From: Pseudomonas tremae
GTDB taxonomy: Bacteria > Pseudomonadota > Gammaproteobacteria > Pseudomonadales > Pseudomonadaceae
Reading direction: 5' to 3'
Assembly: GCF_001401155.1 (NCBI RefSeq)
Contig: NZ_LJRO01000117.1
Coordinates: 82,715 to 146,714, forward strand
DNA length: 64,000 bases
Below, one piece after another: positions 47,471-56,910 of this stretch (within the stretch, counting starts at the first letter, position 1; every line of letters starts with the position of its first letter). The notes under the pieces were generated by a model that did not search any database, was not told the DNA's origin, and was given only the letters and a program-made list of their open reading frames with translations. The translations under genes and the position numbers were made by a program.

Positions 47471-48673
47471 TTACGCAGCCGCCTTTTTTACTTGAAGTTT
47501 GGTTACCCAGGCGACAGCGATGGCCAGCAGAGCGACAAGTGCTGCCACGTACCCACCAGCACCCAGACCCAGGTGTTCAATGGTCAGGCCGCCGATGATC
47601 GAGCCCAGCCCGATGCCGGCGTTGGCTGCCGAAACGTTCAGGGTTCCGGCCAGAGCCTGCGCCTTGGGCGCAGCTTTCATGACGCGTATCTGGCAGATCG
47701 GGAACAGCGCCGTGTGAGCGATGCCCCATATCACCAGCACCACAGCCAGCAGCGGCATAGAACCCGCAGCAGGTACGCTGGCCGTCATACCCAGTGCCAG
47801 CAGTATCGCGAACGCCACAGTAGAGCCTAGCGGGCTGCGATCCACGTAACGGCCACCCAGCGCGTTACCGATAAGACCGACGGCACCGAAGCCCATCAGC
47901 CACCAGCCGACCTGAGCCGATTCGATACCGGCGATACGCTCCAGGGTGTCGGCGAGGTAGGTGTAGGCACCGAACATTGCGGTGAACAATAGAATCGACA
48001 GCAGCAGGTTGGCGATGAAGTGTGGGTCACGGAGGATTCTTGCCTGCTCGGCAAGACCCACTTTAGCAGTGGGTTCCAGGCGTGGCATTGACAGCGCCAA
48101 CAATACGGCCATCAAGCCGGACAGCAGGGTCAATGCCCAGAACGCCCCGCGCCAGCCCACTGCGTCGGCAAATACAGTACCCAGCGGAATGCCGAACAGC
48201 ATCGCTGCAGAGATCCCGAGATACACCTGCGCGATTGCCTTGCCCGCACGCTTTGGTCCGGCCAGCAGGCTGGCGGTCTCACTGGCGGTGCCCCAGAACA
48301 CGGGCAATGCCAGTGCCGGAATGAATCGCGCCAGCGCCAGTACCCAGATATTGCTCGAGACAGCCGCCAGTGCGTTGGAGGCTGCGAATATCAGCAGGAT
48401 GACGATAAACGTCCGCTTACGGTCCAGGTGTGAAAGCATGGCCGTCAGCGGCGGTCCGAACAGCATCACCGTGAAGGCGAAAAGCGTAACCAGCAAGCCA
48501 GCAGTCGAGATAGAGATTCCCAGATCGCGGGCCAATGACGGCAGCAGCCCGATAATGAGAAATTCAGTGGTCACAATCACAAAGCCGGCCAAGGCCAGAA
48601 TCGCGATGGACAAGCCAGCACCGGACGAGCTTTCGCTCGTGGTGCTGGAAGCAGCAGTTTCCAGAGACGCCAT
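47471..48673 (-). CDS. MFS transporter, DHA1-type exporter
   Basis: 400 residues, 12 TMs, starting with a Ser/Thr-rich N-terminus, then GFVIVTTEFLIIGLLPSLAR, LSHLDRKRTFIVILLIF (motif A) and FIPALALPVFWGTASETAS. This is the AraJ/YdhP-like branch of drug or sugar exporters. Divergent from the LysR gene at 48783 with a 109-bp shared control region, so probably under that regulator. Confidence 0.87.
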   Translation of the reverse strand: MASLETAASSTTSESSSGAGLSIAILALAGFVIVTTEFLIIGLLPSLARDLGISISTAGLLVTLFAFTVMLFGPPLTAMLSHLDRKRTFIVILLIFAASNALAAVSSNIWVLALARFIPALALPVFWGTASETASLLAGPKRAGKAIAQVYLGISAAMLFGIPLGTVFADAVGWRGAFWALTLLSGLMAVLLALSMPRLEPTAKVGLAEQARILRDPHFIANLLLSILLFTAMFGAYTYLADTLERIAGIESAQVGWWLMGFGAVGLIGNALGGRYVDRSPLGSTVAFAILLALGMTASVPAAGSMPLLAVVLVIWGIAHTALFPICQIRVMKAAPKAQALAGTLNVSAANAGIGLGSIIGGLTIEHLGLGAGGYVAALVALLAIAVAWVTKLQVKKAAA

Positions 48674-48782
48674 GATACAAACCCACCAAAAAATAAGTCC
48701 GCCAGCTTATTGCAGAAATCGATTCCTATCTTTGGCAAATATTCCGTACATTGTGGACTCAGATTCATTAATGGGTGTTTAC

Positions 48783-49691
48783 ATGCTGTCCACGGATCGC
48801 CTCAAAGGCATCGAAACATTCGTTGCTGTTGCCAACGCAGGCGGCTTCACCGCAGCCGCAGAGCGGCTTAATCTGACCAATTCTGCAGTCAGCAAAAGCG
48901 TGGCGCGTCTTGAGAGTCGTCTTGGCATGCGCCTCTTCGAGCGTACTACTCGACGACTGACGCTGACCGAGGAGGGCGCGGCTTACCACGTTGTGTGCAT
49001 GCGAATGCTTGCCGAGCTGGAGGCTGCCGAAACCGCTCTGGCGGCGCAGCGTATGGAGCCCGCCGGGCAGCTGCGCATCGATCTGCCTGCTACCTTTGGC
49101 CGCCTGCATGCGCTGCCGCTGATCCTCGCCTTCACAGGCCAGCATCACAAACTGCGCCCACGCGTGACCTTCACTGATCGTTTTGTGGATATTCTCGAAG
49201 AGGGGATCGACCTGGCCGTACGCATCGGTGGGCCGCAAGTCTGGCCAGCGGGTCTGGCGCATCGTTACCTGGGCACCGAGCGGGTGATCTTCTGCGCCGC
49301 TCCGGCGTATCTGCACCGTCACGGAACGCCTGAAACGTTCGAGGACCTTGCCCGTCATGCCTGCATTCTGTTCGGTCGGGGAGACGGCAGCACCAGCCCC
49401 TGGCTGTTTGTCGACGAACAAGGGCAGCAGGAAACCCGGGCTGTCGAAGCGCGGCTGGTCATCGGCAATGGTGAAGCTCAGGTCGCCGCCGTAACGTCGG
49501 CGTGGGGCATTGCCCAACTGGCAACCTGGTTGATCAAGGAGCAACTGCAACGCGGCGAACTGGTGGAGATCCTGCCGCAACTTGCCACGCAAGGGCTGGA
49601 TCTGCATCTGGCCTGGCCGCGCAAACGCGAGTCACTGCCCAAGGTGCAGGCGCTGGTCGAGCTGTTGTCCGATGCGCTGCGAGTGGACTGA
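48783..49691 (+). CDS. LysR-family transcriptional regulator
   Basis: 302 residues from ATG 48783 (alternative ATG 48771). HTH: RLKGIETFVAVANAGGFTAA and TNSAVSKSVARLESRLGMRL; C-terminal effector domain with LRIDLPATFGRLHALPLIL and DLAVRIGGP. The open frame upstream (from 47982) lies antisense to the exporter and is not coding. Likely controls the divergent MFS gene. Confidence 0.88.
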   Translation: MLSTDRLKGIETFVAVANAGGFTAAAERLNLTNSAVSKSVARLESRLGMRLFERTTRRLTLTEEGAAYHVVCMRMLAELEAAETALAAQRMEPAGQLRIDLPATFGRLHALPLILAFTGQHHKLRPRVTFTDRFVDILEEGIDLAVRIGGPQVWPAGLAHRYLGTERVIFCAAPAYLHRHGTPETFEDLARHACILFGRGDGSTSPWLFVDEQGQQETRAVEARLVIGNGEAQVAAVTSAWGIAQLATWLIKEQLQRGELVEILPQLATQGLDLHLAWPRKRESLPKVQALVELLSDALRVD

Positions 49692-49730
49692 GCCGATGAC
49701 CGAATGCGGCATCAACCTCCGTGACTCAAT

Positions 49731-50330
49731 TCATTGACCGATGACTGTTTTAACCAGTGCTGCCTGTTCTTTCGGGTTGTTCGCACTGGATACCACGTTC
49801 AGTACTGCGGTACGTGTACCTGACGCAGCAATGATCGACGTGCTCAATACCTTTGCATCGCTCATTGTTGCGGAGCTGTCGACTTGCCGCACGCCCAAGC
49901 CGTTTTTCTTGACGATCTTGCGTGCGCCCAGTTTCTTGAAATCCTTGTAGCCTGCACTTTGATGGTCGACGATGCCGTCGGTGATGCCATCAAGCAAAGC
50001 CGCGTCGTTATCGCTTGCCTCGACGTTCATTGGCAGCGTTGTTTCGGTGACAATCAATACACGTTTTTCGGCAGCATTTGTGTACATCTTTCCATAAACA
50101 CCCTGCGCCCTGGCTTTCTCATCAATGTCAGGCATGTCGCCCGCTACATAGCCTGCAGGCACAGTAAACGCCAGTTTGCCGCCCAGCAATGAAACCTTTT
50201 GCGCTGCAGACGCGGGTGCCGTTGCAGGCGCAGCAGCCTCGGCCTTGGTGGCCGCTTGCACATTGATTGCAACCTGGCTGGCAGCCAGCGCGACACATAC
50301 AGCTATTGCCTTGAAACCAGAAGACCGCAT
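49731..50330 (-). CDS. DcrB/DUF1795-like periplasmic protein
   Basis: 199 residues with signal peptide (CVALAASQVAINVQAA), an Ala/Pro-rich linker, then SLLGGKLAFTVPAGYVAGDM, RVLIVTETTLPMN and AVLNVVSSANNPKEQAALV: a DcrB-like (Mog1-fold) domain. Probably soluble in the periplasm; function unknown. Separated from mlaA upstream by that operon's terminator. Confidence 0.78.
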   Translation of the reverse strand: MRSSGFKAIAVCVALAASQVAINVQAATKAEAAAPATAPASAAQKVSLLGGKLAFTVPAGYVAGDMPDIDEKARAQGVYGKMYTNAAEKRVLIVTETTLPMNVEASDNDAALLDGITDGIVDHQSAGYKDFKKLGARKIVKKNGLGVRQVDSSATMSDAKVLSTSIIAASGTRTAVLNVVSSANNPKEQAALVKTVIGQ

Positions 50331-50411
50331 GGAAATTCCTTTTTATCTGTTAACAGAACAAGGCAGGGGCGCCCGAGAAGTGTGAGTAGCCAGGCAGGTA
50401 AAAGTGCCCAT

Positions 50412-50448
50412 AAAAAAACGACCAGCCCGATCACTCCGGCTGGCCGTT
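50412..50448 (-). terminator. intrinsic terminator of the mlaA operon
   Basis: On the minus strand ACGGCCAGCC, ten-base loop, GGCTGGTCGT followed by seven T. One G-U pair in the stem. Located 18 bases after the mlaA stop. Confidence 0.88.
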
Positions 50449-50465
50449 CCTGTGCCGCGTATCGG

Positions 50466-51278
50466 TTACTCGGCGACCTGCAATTTGCGTGATTCGGTAT
50501 ACACGTAGCGAACCTTTTCGTACTCGAACGGCGAGTTCAACTGGCCATAACGGAAGCTGGTCACGTAGCGACGATCAACCGCGCGCAGTACGGTTATTTC
50601 CGGGTGGTCGCTACTGACTTCGGCGACGTTCAGGAAGTTGATCTGGTTTTCAGCCGTGTAGTCGAACAGCATGCCACCGGTGTCCCGCAGGTTCGACGGA
50701 CCGAACAGTGGCAACACCAGATAAGGACCAGCAGGAACACCGTAAAAACCAAGTGTCTGACCGAAGTCTTCAGGTTGGCGTGGCAGCCCCATCATGGTCG
50801 CCGGGTCCCAGAGGCCTGCGATGCCAATGGTGGTATTGAGCAGCAGACGACCGGTGGTATCCAGTGAACGCTCGCCCTTGAATTGCAGCAGGCTGTTCAA
50901 CAGGTTGGAGACGTCGCCCAGGTTACTGAAAAAGTTGCTCACGCCGCTGCGCACGAAGCCCGGAGTGACATAGCGGTAGCCGTCAACGACAGGCAGGAAC
51001 ACCCATTCGTCGAAGCGGTAGTTGAAGTGGTACACCCGACGGTTCCAGGACTCCAGCGGGTCGTAGACTTCCAGCGCGTTGATGGACGCGCGCTCGAACT
51101 CGCGCTGATCCAGCCCGGGGTTGAACTGCAGCGACTTGAGCGGCTGAGTAAAGCCGTCTGCGTCTATCTGGCGGGCCACGGTGGCCGGGTGCTGAGCTTT
51201 GTTGCTGGTATCCGCGTCAGCGGCCTGGACTGTGCCGGCACAGAGCAGAGCAGCAAGTAATAAAAGACGTTTAGCCAC
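50466..51278 (-). CDS. mlaA: MlaA (VacJ) outer-membrane lipid asymmetry protein
   Basis: 270 residues. ALEVYDPLESWNRRVYHFNY, VRSGVSNFFSNLGDVSNLLN, LLLNTTIGIAGLWDPATMMG and GPYLVLPLFGPSNLRDTGG are diagnostic for MlaA/VacJ, which removes surface phospholipids together with the Mla pathway. The N-terminus has a signal peptide but no good lipobox (LLCAGTVQA), so it may be a soluble or non-canonical form. Overlaps the upstream hydrolase gene by 8 bases. Confidence 0.9.
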   Translation of the reverse strand: MAKRLLLLAALLCAGTVQAADADTSNKAQHPATVARQIDADGFTQPLKSLQFNPGLDQREFERASINALEVYDPLESWNRRVYHFNYRFDEWVFLPVVDGYRYVTPGFVRSGVSNFFSNLGDVSNLLNSLLQFKGERSLDTTGRLLLNTTIGIAGLWDPATMMGLPRQPEDFGQTLGFYGVPAGPYLVLPLFGPSNLRDTGGMLFDYTAENQINFLNVAEVSSDHPEITVLRAVDRRYVTSFRYGQLNSPFEYEKVRYVYTESRKLQVAE

Positions 51279-52569
51279 GGAAAAACTCCAGCATGGCGTC
51301 GGTGTTGACGCGGTAATTAAGGTTGCCGCAATGGCCGCCGTAAGGATAGACGGTCAGACGATCACCGAAGGTCTTGCGCAGGAAACCCAGGTCACCCGAA
51401 CCCAGGATAACGTCGTCAGCGTTGTGCATGACAGCGATCTTGGTGTTGCTGTGCAGGTAATCCTTGAGCGCGTACAGGCTCACCTGATCCACCAGTTGCA
51501 GCAGGCTGCCACCGTCGGTGCGTGCGCGCCACATAGGGATGACCTGTTCGGTCAGGTAGCAGTCGAAGTCGCATTGCAGTGCGCGCTTGAGAAACGGCGT
51601 CAGGCTGGTGCCTTCGGAAATCGGGAATTTCGGCGGAGTGATCAGGCCGCGACGATTGATCAAGTCAGACGTGAAAGCGATGTCGGCCGACGAGAAACGA
51701 AATGAAGTGCCGATCAACATTGCCATCTGCTCGTTGGTCAGATGCTGTTTGGACTGCTGGAAGTCGAACAGCAACGCGTCATTGAGGTCGATGTAGCCTT
51801 TTTGGCGGAAGTAGCGCGTCAGCTTGGCCAACACCAGTTCATAGAATGTGGTGGTGTTGTTGATGCCCTTGACGTTGGTCTGGACCAGTTTGTCCAGGTT
51901 GCTGATCGAGGTGTAAAGATTGACCGGCGGATTGAGCAGCAGCACTTTCTTGAAGTTAAAGCTGCGTCGTGTCTCGTCCAGCTTGCTGACAAAGGCTGCG
52001 TCCAGCGCTCCCAGGCTGTAACCGGTGAGGTAGTAGTCGGTCACCGGCAACTGTGCCTGCTGGGCACGAATAGCCTGCATGACGCGGTAAATGTCTTCTG
52101 CATCGTCTGACGATACACCAGGGGTCGCGAAGCGTGACGCCGACGTCATGAAGTCATAACTGGTCGGCGAAGACAGTTGCACAACGTGGTAACCGGCACC
52201 GTAATAGAGCTTTTTCAGAAACTCGTTGATGGTGCTGTTGTAAGGCGCGCCCGTGCCGGCGATCAGGAAGATCAGCGGTGCGGCATGGTCCTGTTTGGCC
52301 AGACGGTAGTGCAGTTTTTTTACGGCCCAGAAGTTGTCGGGCAGTGTGAACTCGCGTTCAGGGTGCAGGTTCAGCGTATACACGTCCTGATCGATGTCTT
52401 CATCGTCAGGCAAGTCCGGACGCAGATCGGGCGGTGTAGTAGCAATGGTCGCTTCAAACGGATTAGTCAGCGGGTAGCCATAGGTGGCGGGGTCGACATT
52501 GGTCGCCAGAGCGGACGCACTTAAACACAAGCCACCTATTACGGTAGCGAAGCGCAGAAAACGGAGCAT
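51271..52569 (-). CDS. secreted alpha/beta hydrolase coupled to mlaA
   Basis: 432 residues, signal peptide (GLCLSASALA). Serine hydrolase core: LIFLIAGTGAPYNSTI, DYYLTGYSLGALDAAFVSKL (nucleophile in GYSLG), MHNADDVILG (Asp) and YPYGGHCGNLNY (His). The gene ends inside the start of mlaA (8-base overlap), so translation is coupled. A periplasmic lipase or phospholipase acting with MlaA on outer-membrane lipids is a reasonable inference; not proven. Some homologues carry misleading kinase names. Confidence 0.8.
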   Translation of the reverse strand: MLRFLRFATVIGGLCLSASALATNVDPATYGYPLTNPFEATIATTPPDLRPDLPDDEDIDQDVYTLNLHPEREFTLPDNFWAVKKLHYRLAKQDHAAPLIFLIAGTGAPYNSTINEFLKKLYYGAGYHVVQLSSPTSYDFMTSASRFATPGVSSDDAEDIYRVMQAIRAQQAQLPVTDYYLTGYSLGALDAAFVSKLDETRRSFNFKKVLLLNPPVNLYTSISNLDKLVQTNVKGINNTTTFYELVLAKLTRYFRQKGYIDLNDALLFDFQQSKQHLTNEQMAMLIGTSFRFSSADIAFTSDLINRRGLITPPKFPISEGTSLTPFLKRALQCDFDCYLTEQVIPMWRARTDGGSLLQLVDQVSLYALKDYLHSNTKIAVMHNADDVILGSGDLGFLRKTFGDRLTVYPYGGHCGNLNYRVNTDAMLEFFRG

Positions 52570-52813
52570 GACTAAATCCCTTGGGAAAGAAGTGCTGATG
52601 AGATACGCAGGCTATGACCAAGGTGTAGTGCCAAAGTGCCGCATCCACCGGTTAACCGAGTAAATATGACGGAACAATACACGGTCTGGGGAAATTTCAA
52701 TGCAGGCCGGCGCTTTATTTTTCACGCGGAGCCGAATGCGCGGCTGTGGAGCCCCTTGATTCGCGCGAGGCAACGCCGCTGCATACAGCGACAAACCGGG
52801 CGTTTAAGGGCAG

Positions 52814-53210
52814 AAAACACAAAGGAGAGCCAAGGCTCTCCTCCAATGCGTTTCACGTGCTCTTTTTATTGTTGTAGGGCGGCCTGTTATTGTTGTTGGC
52901 GGCCAAGCCCTTTACAGCGTTCTTGCGCGACCCACATTCAGGGTCAAGAGCAAACGTATTTTTTTGAGCGCTGACTTGCTTTAATCATCTGTCTGCACAA
53001 CACATGATCCCATCGGCTTCGTCGCTACCTGAAGGTAGTTTTATTGTTCTCTGTCCGATTGCGAGGCCTTTCACTGAAAGGTCCCTGTAAAGCTGATCCA
53101 CTCCAAAAAAATCTGTTAGCTGCGTCTCTGTCCGTGTTGTTCTTGTTGTATCAGAGCCGTTACGTCTTGTTTTTATTGAGGTGCTGCATCATTTATTGTT
53201 CTTGTTGTGC
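52814..53210 (-). ncRNA. crcX: CrcX/CrcZ-type sRNA (Crc/Hfq-sequestering)
   Basis: About 397 nt from the predicted start GCACAACAAGAACAATAA (53210) to the terminator GGAGAGCC-TT-GGCTCTCC with TTTGTGTTTT (52841-52814). At least six A-rich CA motifs of the AAnAAnAA type occur along it: ACAACAAGAACAATAA, AATAAAAACAAG, ACAACAAGAACAAC, GAACAATAAAA, AACAACAATAACA and ACAACAATAAAAAG. Length, 5' end, motif spacing, sigma54 promoter and lack of an ORF match CrcZ/CrcX, decoys that relieve Hfq/Crc catabolite repression. It is not next to cbrB here, so CrcX is the likelier paralogue. Confidence 0.85.
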
Positions 53211-53218
53211 AAGAGATA

Positions 53219-53235
53219 TAGCAGGAGCCGTGCCA
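53219..53235 (-). promoter_or_regulatory. sigma54 (RpoN) promoter of the sRNA
   Basis: Minus strand TGGCACGGCTCCTGCTA: TGGCAC, five bases, CTGC, matching the -24/-12 consensus with one change (CTGC for TTGC). The predicted start lies about 11 bases after the -12 GC, exactly at GCACAACAAG. Confidence 0.85.
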
Positions 53236-53316
53236 TTTTTGAAAACTCTTTAAAAAACATAGGCTTACTTGGCGTGATAGGCGTCTGACCCGCTAAGCGT
53301 CGCAAAATCTGTTTCC

Positions 53317-53358
53317 GTGTTACCCGTTTCCGCAGGCATTGTCATCCTGCGGTAACAC
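53317..53358. promoter_or_regulatory. candidate CbrB enhancer site
   Basis: Arms GTGTTAC (53317-53323) and GTAACAC (53352-53358) enclose a second palindrome, CCGCAGG/CCTGCGG. It lies about 110-150 bp upstream of the RNA start, the usual distance for an enhancer-binding protein; GTTAC/GTAAC motifs are described for CbrB at crcZ promoters. Confidence 0.65.
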
Positions 53359-53742
53359 ATCCTGTTTCCTTTACCGCGTGGGCCAGAACGGTGCGCGGCC
53401 AGCCCCGTGCCTTCAGACGCCAACTCTCTTTTTTCATGTAGCGCCTGACACTTGTGGTCATGAGTATGGGTAAAGCCACGACCGGATCCTGGCGTTTTCT
53501 GGCCGGCGTGTCGCGGATGACTCGCTGTTGTCGTTTCCCGTTGCCCCGGTGTCGCAGCCAGAGCATGTCTGCTCGTCCGTCAGGTCGATGATCAATGTGG
53601 CGTTGCAGTGCGTGTTACCACGCACATCGGCGATCAAAGCGTGCAGGGCGCGGCGTGCCCCAGAAACGGGCGTGGGCGCGGTCTTGAGAACAACGTTAAC
53701 CATGCCCGACAACCGTCGGTGCAGACTTCCGGGGAAGTGACG

Positions 53743-54597
53743 ATGATGATGCGAAAAATACTGGGGGCGGGCGCCGCTCTGGTACTTGCTGTCAGCTCCA
53801 CACTGGCGACTGCTGAAACCAAGACCCTGACCATCGGTTATGTAGAAGGCTGGTCCGACAGCGTTGCCACCACCTACGTGGCTTCTGAAGTGATCAAACA
53901 AAAGCTGGGGTATGAAGTCAAATTGCAATCCGTGGCGGCGGGGATCATGTGGCAGGCGGTGGCCACTGACAAGCTGGACGTCATGTTGTCCGCCTGGCTG
54001 CCAGGCACCCACGGCGAGTATTACGCCAAGTACAAGGATCAGGTCGTCAACTACGGCCCTAACTTCAAGGATGCCAAGATCGGCCTGATCGTGCCGGAGT
54101 ACGTGAAAGCCAAGAGCATCGAAGACCTCAAGACCGACGCTTCCTTCAACAAGAAGATCACCGGTATCGATGCCGGCTCGGGTGTCATGCTCAAGACCGA
54201 TCAAGCCATCAAGGATTACGCGCTGGATGGCTACAAGCTGCAGGCCAGCTCGGGTGCAGGCATGATCGCCGAACTGACCCGTGCCGAGAAGGCACAAAAA
54301 GCCATCGTTGTGACCGGTTGGGTGCCACACTGGATGTTCGCCAAATGGAAGCTGCGCTTCCTGGACGACCCGAAGGGCGTCTATGGCGCTGCTGAGACGG
54401 TAGACAGCGTCGGCAGCCTGGGCCTGGAGAAGAAGGCACCGGACGTCGTTGCGTTTCTGAAAAAATTCCAGTGGGCATCCAAAGACGAAATCGGTGAAGT
54501 CATGCTGGCGATTCAGGAAGGTGCAAAACCTGAAGCTGCTGCCAAGGACTGGTTGGCCAAGCACCCTGATCGTGTTGCTGCCTGGACCGCAAAGTAA
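53743..54597 (+). CDS. glycine betaine/choline-type substrate-binding protein
   Basis: 284 residues from ATG 53743 (GGGGA seven bases upstream; ATGs at 53746 and 53749 also possible). Signal peptide to ATAE, then OpuAC fold: LTIGYVEGWSDSVATTYVAS, DKLDVMLSAWLPGTHGEYY and TGWVPHWMFAKWKLRFLDDP, whose Trp/Tyr residues suggest a quaternary-amine cage. Resembles stand-alone binding proteins (CbcX/CaiX/BetX type) that dock on a shared ABC core. No ABC genes adjacent; a terminator follows. The about 380 bases between it and the CbrB-like site hold no other gene. Confidence 0.87.
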   Translation: MMMRKILGAGAALVLAVSSTLATAETKTLTIGYVEGWSDSVATTYVASEVIKQKLGYEVKLQSVAAGIMWQAVATDKLDVMLSAWLPGTHGEYYAKYKDQVVNYGPNFKDAKIGLIVPEYVKAKSIEDLKTDASFNKKITGIDAGSGVMLKTDQAIKDYALDGYKLQASSGAGMIAELTRAEKAQKAIVVTGWVPHWMFAKWKLRFLDDPKGVYGAAETVDSVGSLGLEKKAPDVVAFLKKFQWASKDEIGEVMLAIQEGAKPEAAAKDWLAKHPDRVAAWTAK

Positions 54598-54627
54598 CCA
54601 ACAAGCTCTCTGCAACAACCCTCTCGA

Positions 54628-54658
54628 GGCTGTCTGGCGTTATCGCCAGATGGCCTTT
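54628..54658 (+). terminator. intrinsic terminator after betaine-binding protein
   Basis: TCTGGCG, TTAT, CGCCAGA (54633-54650), extended by GGC/GCC flanks and followed by TTTT. Confidence 0.75.
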
Positions 54659-54832
54659 TGCATTTCCTGCGCCCGCCAATTTATGCGCGGCTGACTGACG
54701 GTGCGATAAAGCAGTGGACAGGGGCCCGATGACGACTAATGTCGTTCTAATACTAAGGTCGTCTGGAGTGCGCGCCGGACCCGACTAAAGTGCATGACGT
54801 GACATCTCATCTGTGCTGCGAGGACAAAAACA

Positions 54833-55144
54833 ATGAACGACAGCATTTACCTCTCGATTCAAAACAGCCCCCGTTTCAAGGAGCTGGTATCCAAAAGAGA
54901 GCGTTTCGCCTGGATTCTCTCGGCGATCATGCTTGGCCTGTATGCGGCCTTTATTCTTTTGATTGCTTACGGACCCCATATTCTGGGCGCCAAACTAAGC
55001 CCCACGTCAACCATCACTTGGGGCATGCCGATAGGCGTAGGGCTGATTCTTTCCGCGTTCGTGCTGACCGCCATCTATGTTCGTCGCGCAAACGGCGAGT
55101 TCGATGACTTGAACAATGCGATCCTCAAGGAGGCTCAGCAATGA
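54833..55144 (+). CDS. yjcH: DUF485 membrane protein (YjcH-like), partner of ActP
   Basis: 103 residues with two TM segments ([40 protein letters not shown]). Overlaps actP by four bases (ATGA), the standard yjcH-actP arrangement. The region just before the ATG reads GAGGACAAAAACAATGAA, where the A-rich part could be an Hfq/Crc-binding CA motif over the start site. Confidence 0.9.
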   Translation: MNDSIYLSIQNSPRFKELVSKRERFAWILSAIMLGLYAAFILLIAYGPHILGAKLSPTSTITWGMPIGVGLILSAFVLTAIYVRRANGEFDDLNNAILKEAQQ

Positions 55145-56799
55145 TCCGGCGCCTATCCGCAGCACTTGGCCTGGCCGCATTCGCTCCGACCCTCTGGGCG
55201 GCAGACGCTTTGACTGGCGCAGTACAGAAACAACCCCTGAATGTCTCCGCGATCGTCATGTTCGTCGTGTTCGTCGCGTTCACGCTGTGCATCACCTACT
55301 GGGCCTCGAAAAAGAACAAGACTGCGTCGGACTACTACTCGGCTGGCGGCAAGATCACCGGTTTCCAGAATGGTCTGGCGATTGCCGGTGACTACATGTC
55401 CGCAGCGTCCTTTCTGGGGATTTCCGCGCTGGTGTACACCTCCGGTTATGACGGTCTGATCTACTCGATCGGCTTTCTGGTCGGCTGGCCTATCATTCTG
55501 TTCCTGATCGCCGAACGCCTGCGCAACCTGGGCAAATACACTTTTGCCGACGTGGCGTCCTACCGGCTCAAGCAAAAAGAGATTCGCACTCTGTCTGCCT
55601 GCGGTTCGCTGGTGGTGGTGGCGTTTTACCTGATTGCGCAGATGGTCGGTGCCGGCAAACTCATTCAATTGCTGTTCGGTCTGGACTACACCGTTGCTGT
55701 GGTGCTGGTCGGCATCCTGATGTGCCTTTATGTGCTGTTTGGCGGCATGCTTGCCACCACCTGGGTGCAGATCATCAAGGCGGTGATGCTGCTCTCCGGT
55801 GCGTCGTTCATGGCACTGATGGTCATGAAACACGTCAACTTTGACTTCAACACGCTGTTTTCCGAGGCCATCAAGGTTCACCCCAAAGGTGAAGCGATCA
55901 TGAGCCCTGGCGGTCTTGTGAAAGACCCGATCTCGGCGTTCTCGCTGGGTCTGGCGTTGATGTTCGGTACGGCTGGTCTGCCACACATTCTGATGCGCTT
56001 CTTCACCGTGAGCGACGCCAAGGAAGCCCGCAAGTCCGTGCTGTATGCCACAGGCTTCATCGGCTACTTCTACATCCTCACCTTCATCATCGGTTTTGGC
56101 GCGATCCTGCTGGTTAGCACCAACCCGGCGTTCAAGGATGCAGCGGGTGCTTTGCTGGGGGGTAACAACATGGCGGCGGTTCACCTCGCCGATGCAGTCG
56201 GCGGCAGCCTGTTCCTGGGCTTCATCTCGGCAGTCGCGTTCGCCACCATTCTGGCAGTGGTTGCCGGCTTGACCCTGGCCGGTGCTTCTGCTGTGTCTCA
56301 CGACCTGTATGCCAGCGTGATCAAGGCTGGCAAGGCCAACGAGAAGGACGAAATCCGTGTCTCGAAGATGACTACCATCGCGCTGGCAGTCGTAGCAATA
56401 CTTCTGGGCATCGCTTTCGAAAGCCAGAACATCGCGTTCATGGTGGGCCTGGCGTTCTCCATCGCGGCCAGCTGTAACTTCCCTGTACTGCTGCTTTCCA
56501 TGTACTGGAAAAACCTGACCACGCGTGGCGCCATGATCGGCGGCTGGATGGGCTTGATCAGCGCCGTGGTGCTGATGGTGTTGGGTCCGACCATCTGGGT
56601 GCAGATCCTGCACCACGAGAAAGCCATCTTCCCTTACGAATACCCGGCGCTGTTCTCCATCGCCATCGCATTCGTGGGTATCTGGTTCTTCTCCATCACC
56701 GACAAGTCGAAAGCAGCAGAGGGCGAGCGCGCGTTGTTCTACCCGCAATTCGTCCGCTCGCAGACTGGGCTGGGTGCCAGTGGTGCGGTTTCGCACTAA
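55141..56799 (+). CDS. actP: cation/acetate symporter ActP
   Basis: 552 residues, sodium:solute symporter family: N-terminal signal-like segment, 13-14 TMs, [40 protein letters not shown] and [20 protein letters not shown]. Imports acetate and short carboxylates. Ends with two consecutive terminators. Acetate uptake is a typical catabolite-repressed function, consistent with the nearby CrcX-like RNA, though proximity alone proves nothing. Confidence 0.93.
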   Translation: MIRRLSAALGLAAFAPTLWAADALTGAVQKQPLNVSAIVMFVVFVAFTLCITYWASKKNKTASDYYSAGGKITGFQNGLAIAGDYMSAASFLGISALVYTSGYDGLIYSIGFLVGWPIILFLIAERLRNLGKYTFADVASYRLKQKEIRTLSACGSLVVVAFYLIAQMVGAGKLIQLLFGLDYTVAVVLVGILMCLYVLFGGMLATTWVQIIKAVMLLSGASFMALMVMKHVNFDFNTLFSEAIKVHPKGEAIMSPGGLVKDPISAFSLGLALMFGTAGLPHILMRFFTVSDAKEARKSVLYATGFIGYFYILTFIIGFGAILLVSTNPAFKDAAGALLGGNNMAAVHLADAVGGSLFLGFISAVAFATILAVVAGLTLAGASAVSHDLYASVIKAGKANEKDEIRVSKMTTIALAVVAILLGIAFESQNIAFMVGLAFSIAASCNFPVLLLSMYWKNLTTRGAMIGGWMGLISAVVLMVLGPTIWVQILHHEKAIFPYEYPALFSIAIAFVGIWFFSITDKSKAAEGERALFYPQFVRSQTGLGASGAVSH

Positions 56800-56818
56800 G
56801 TTGCATGTGTCCGAAAGA

Positions 56819-56841
56819 AGCAGCCTTACGGCTGCTTTTTT
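56819..56841 (+). terminator. intrinsic terminator of actP
   Basis: AGCAGCC, TTAC, GGCTGCT followed by TTTTT, about 20 bases after the actP stop. Confidence 0.88.
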
Positions 56842-56851
56842 CCTGGACAAT

Positions 56852-56887
56852 AAAAAACCCCGCGTATGAACGCGGGGTTTCTTTTTT
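56852..56887. terminator. bidirectional terminator between actP and DUF3309 gene
   Basis: AAACCCCGCG, six bases, CGCGGGGTTT, with A6 on the left and T6 on the right, so it ends transcripts from both sides. Confidence 0.85.
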
Positions 56888-56910
56888 ACTGCCTGTGGCA
56901 GGTGCTGCCG

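Noticed and set aside
47982..48782. N-terminal extension of the LysR gene at 48783
   Set aside because: Lies antisense to the MFS exporter; the HTH begins right after ATG 48783.
53044..53253. 69-codon plus frame in the sRNA region
   Set aside because: Antisense to the CA-motif RNA; Leu/Cys-rich translation with no RBS.
55153..56850. 565-codon minus frame opposite actP
   Set aside because: Gln/His/Asp-rich translation typical of antisense to a membrane protein; actP is certain.
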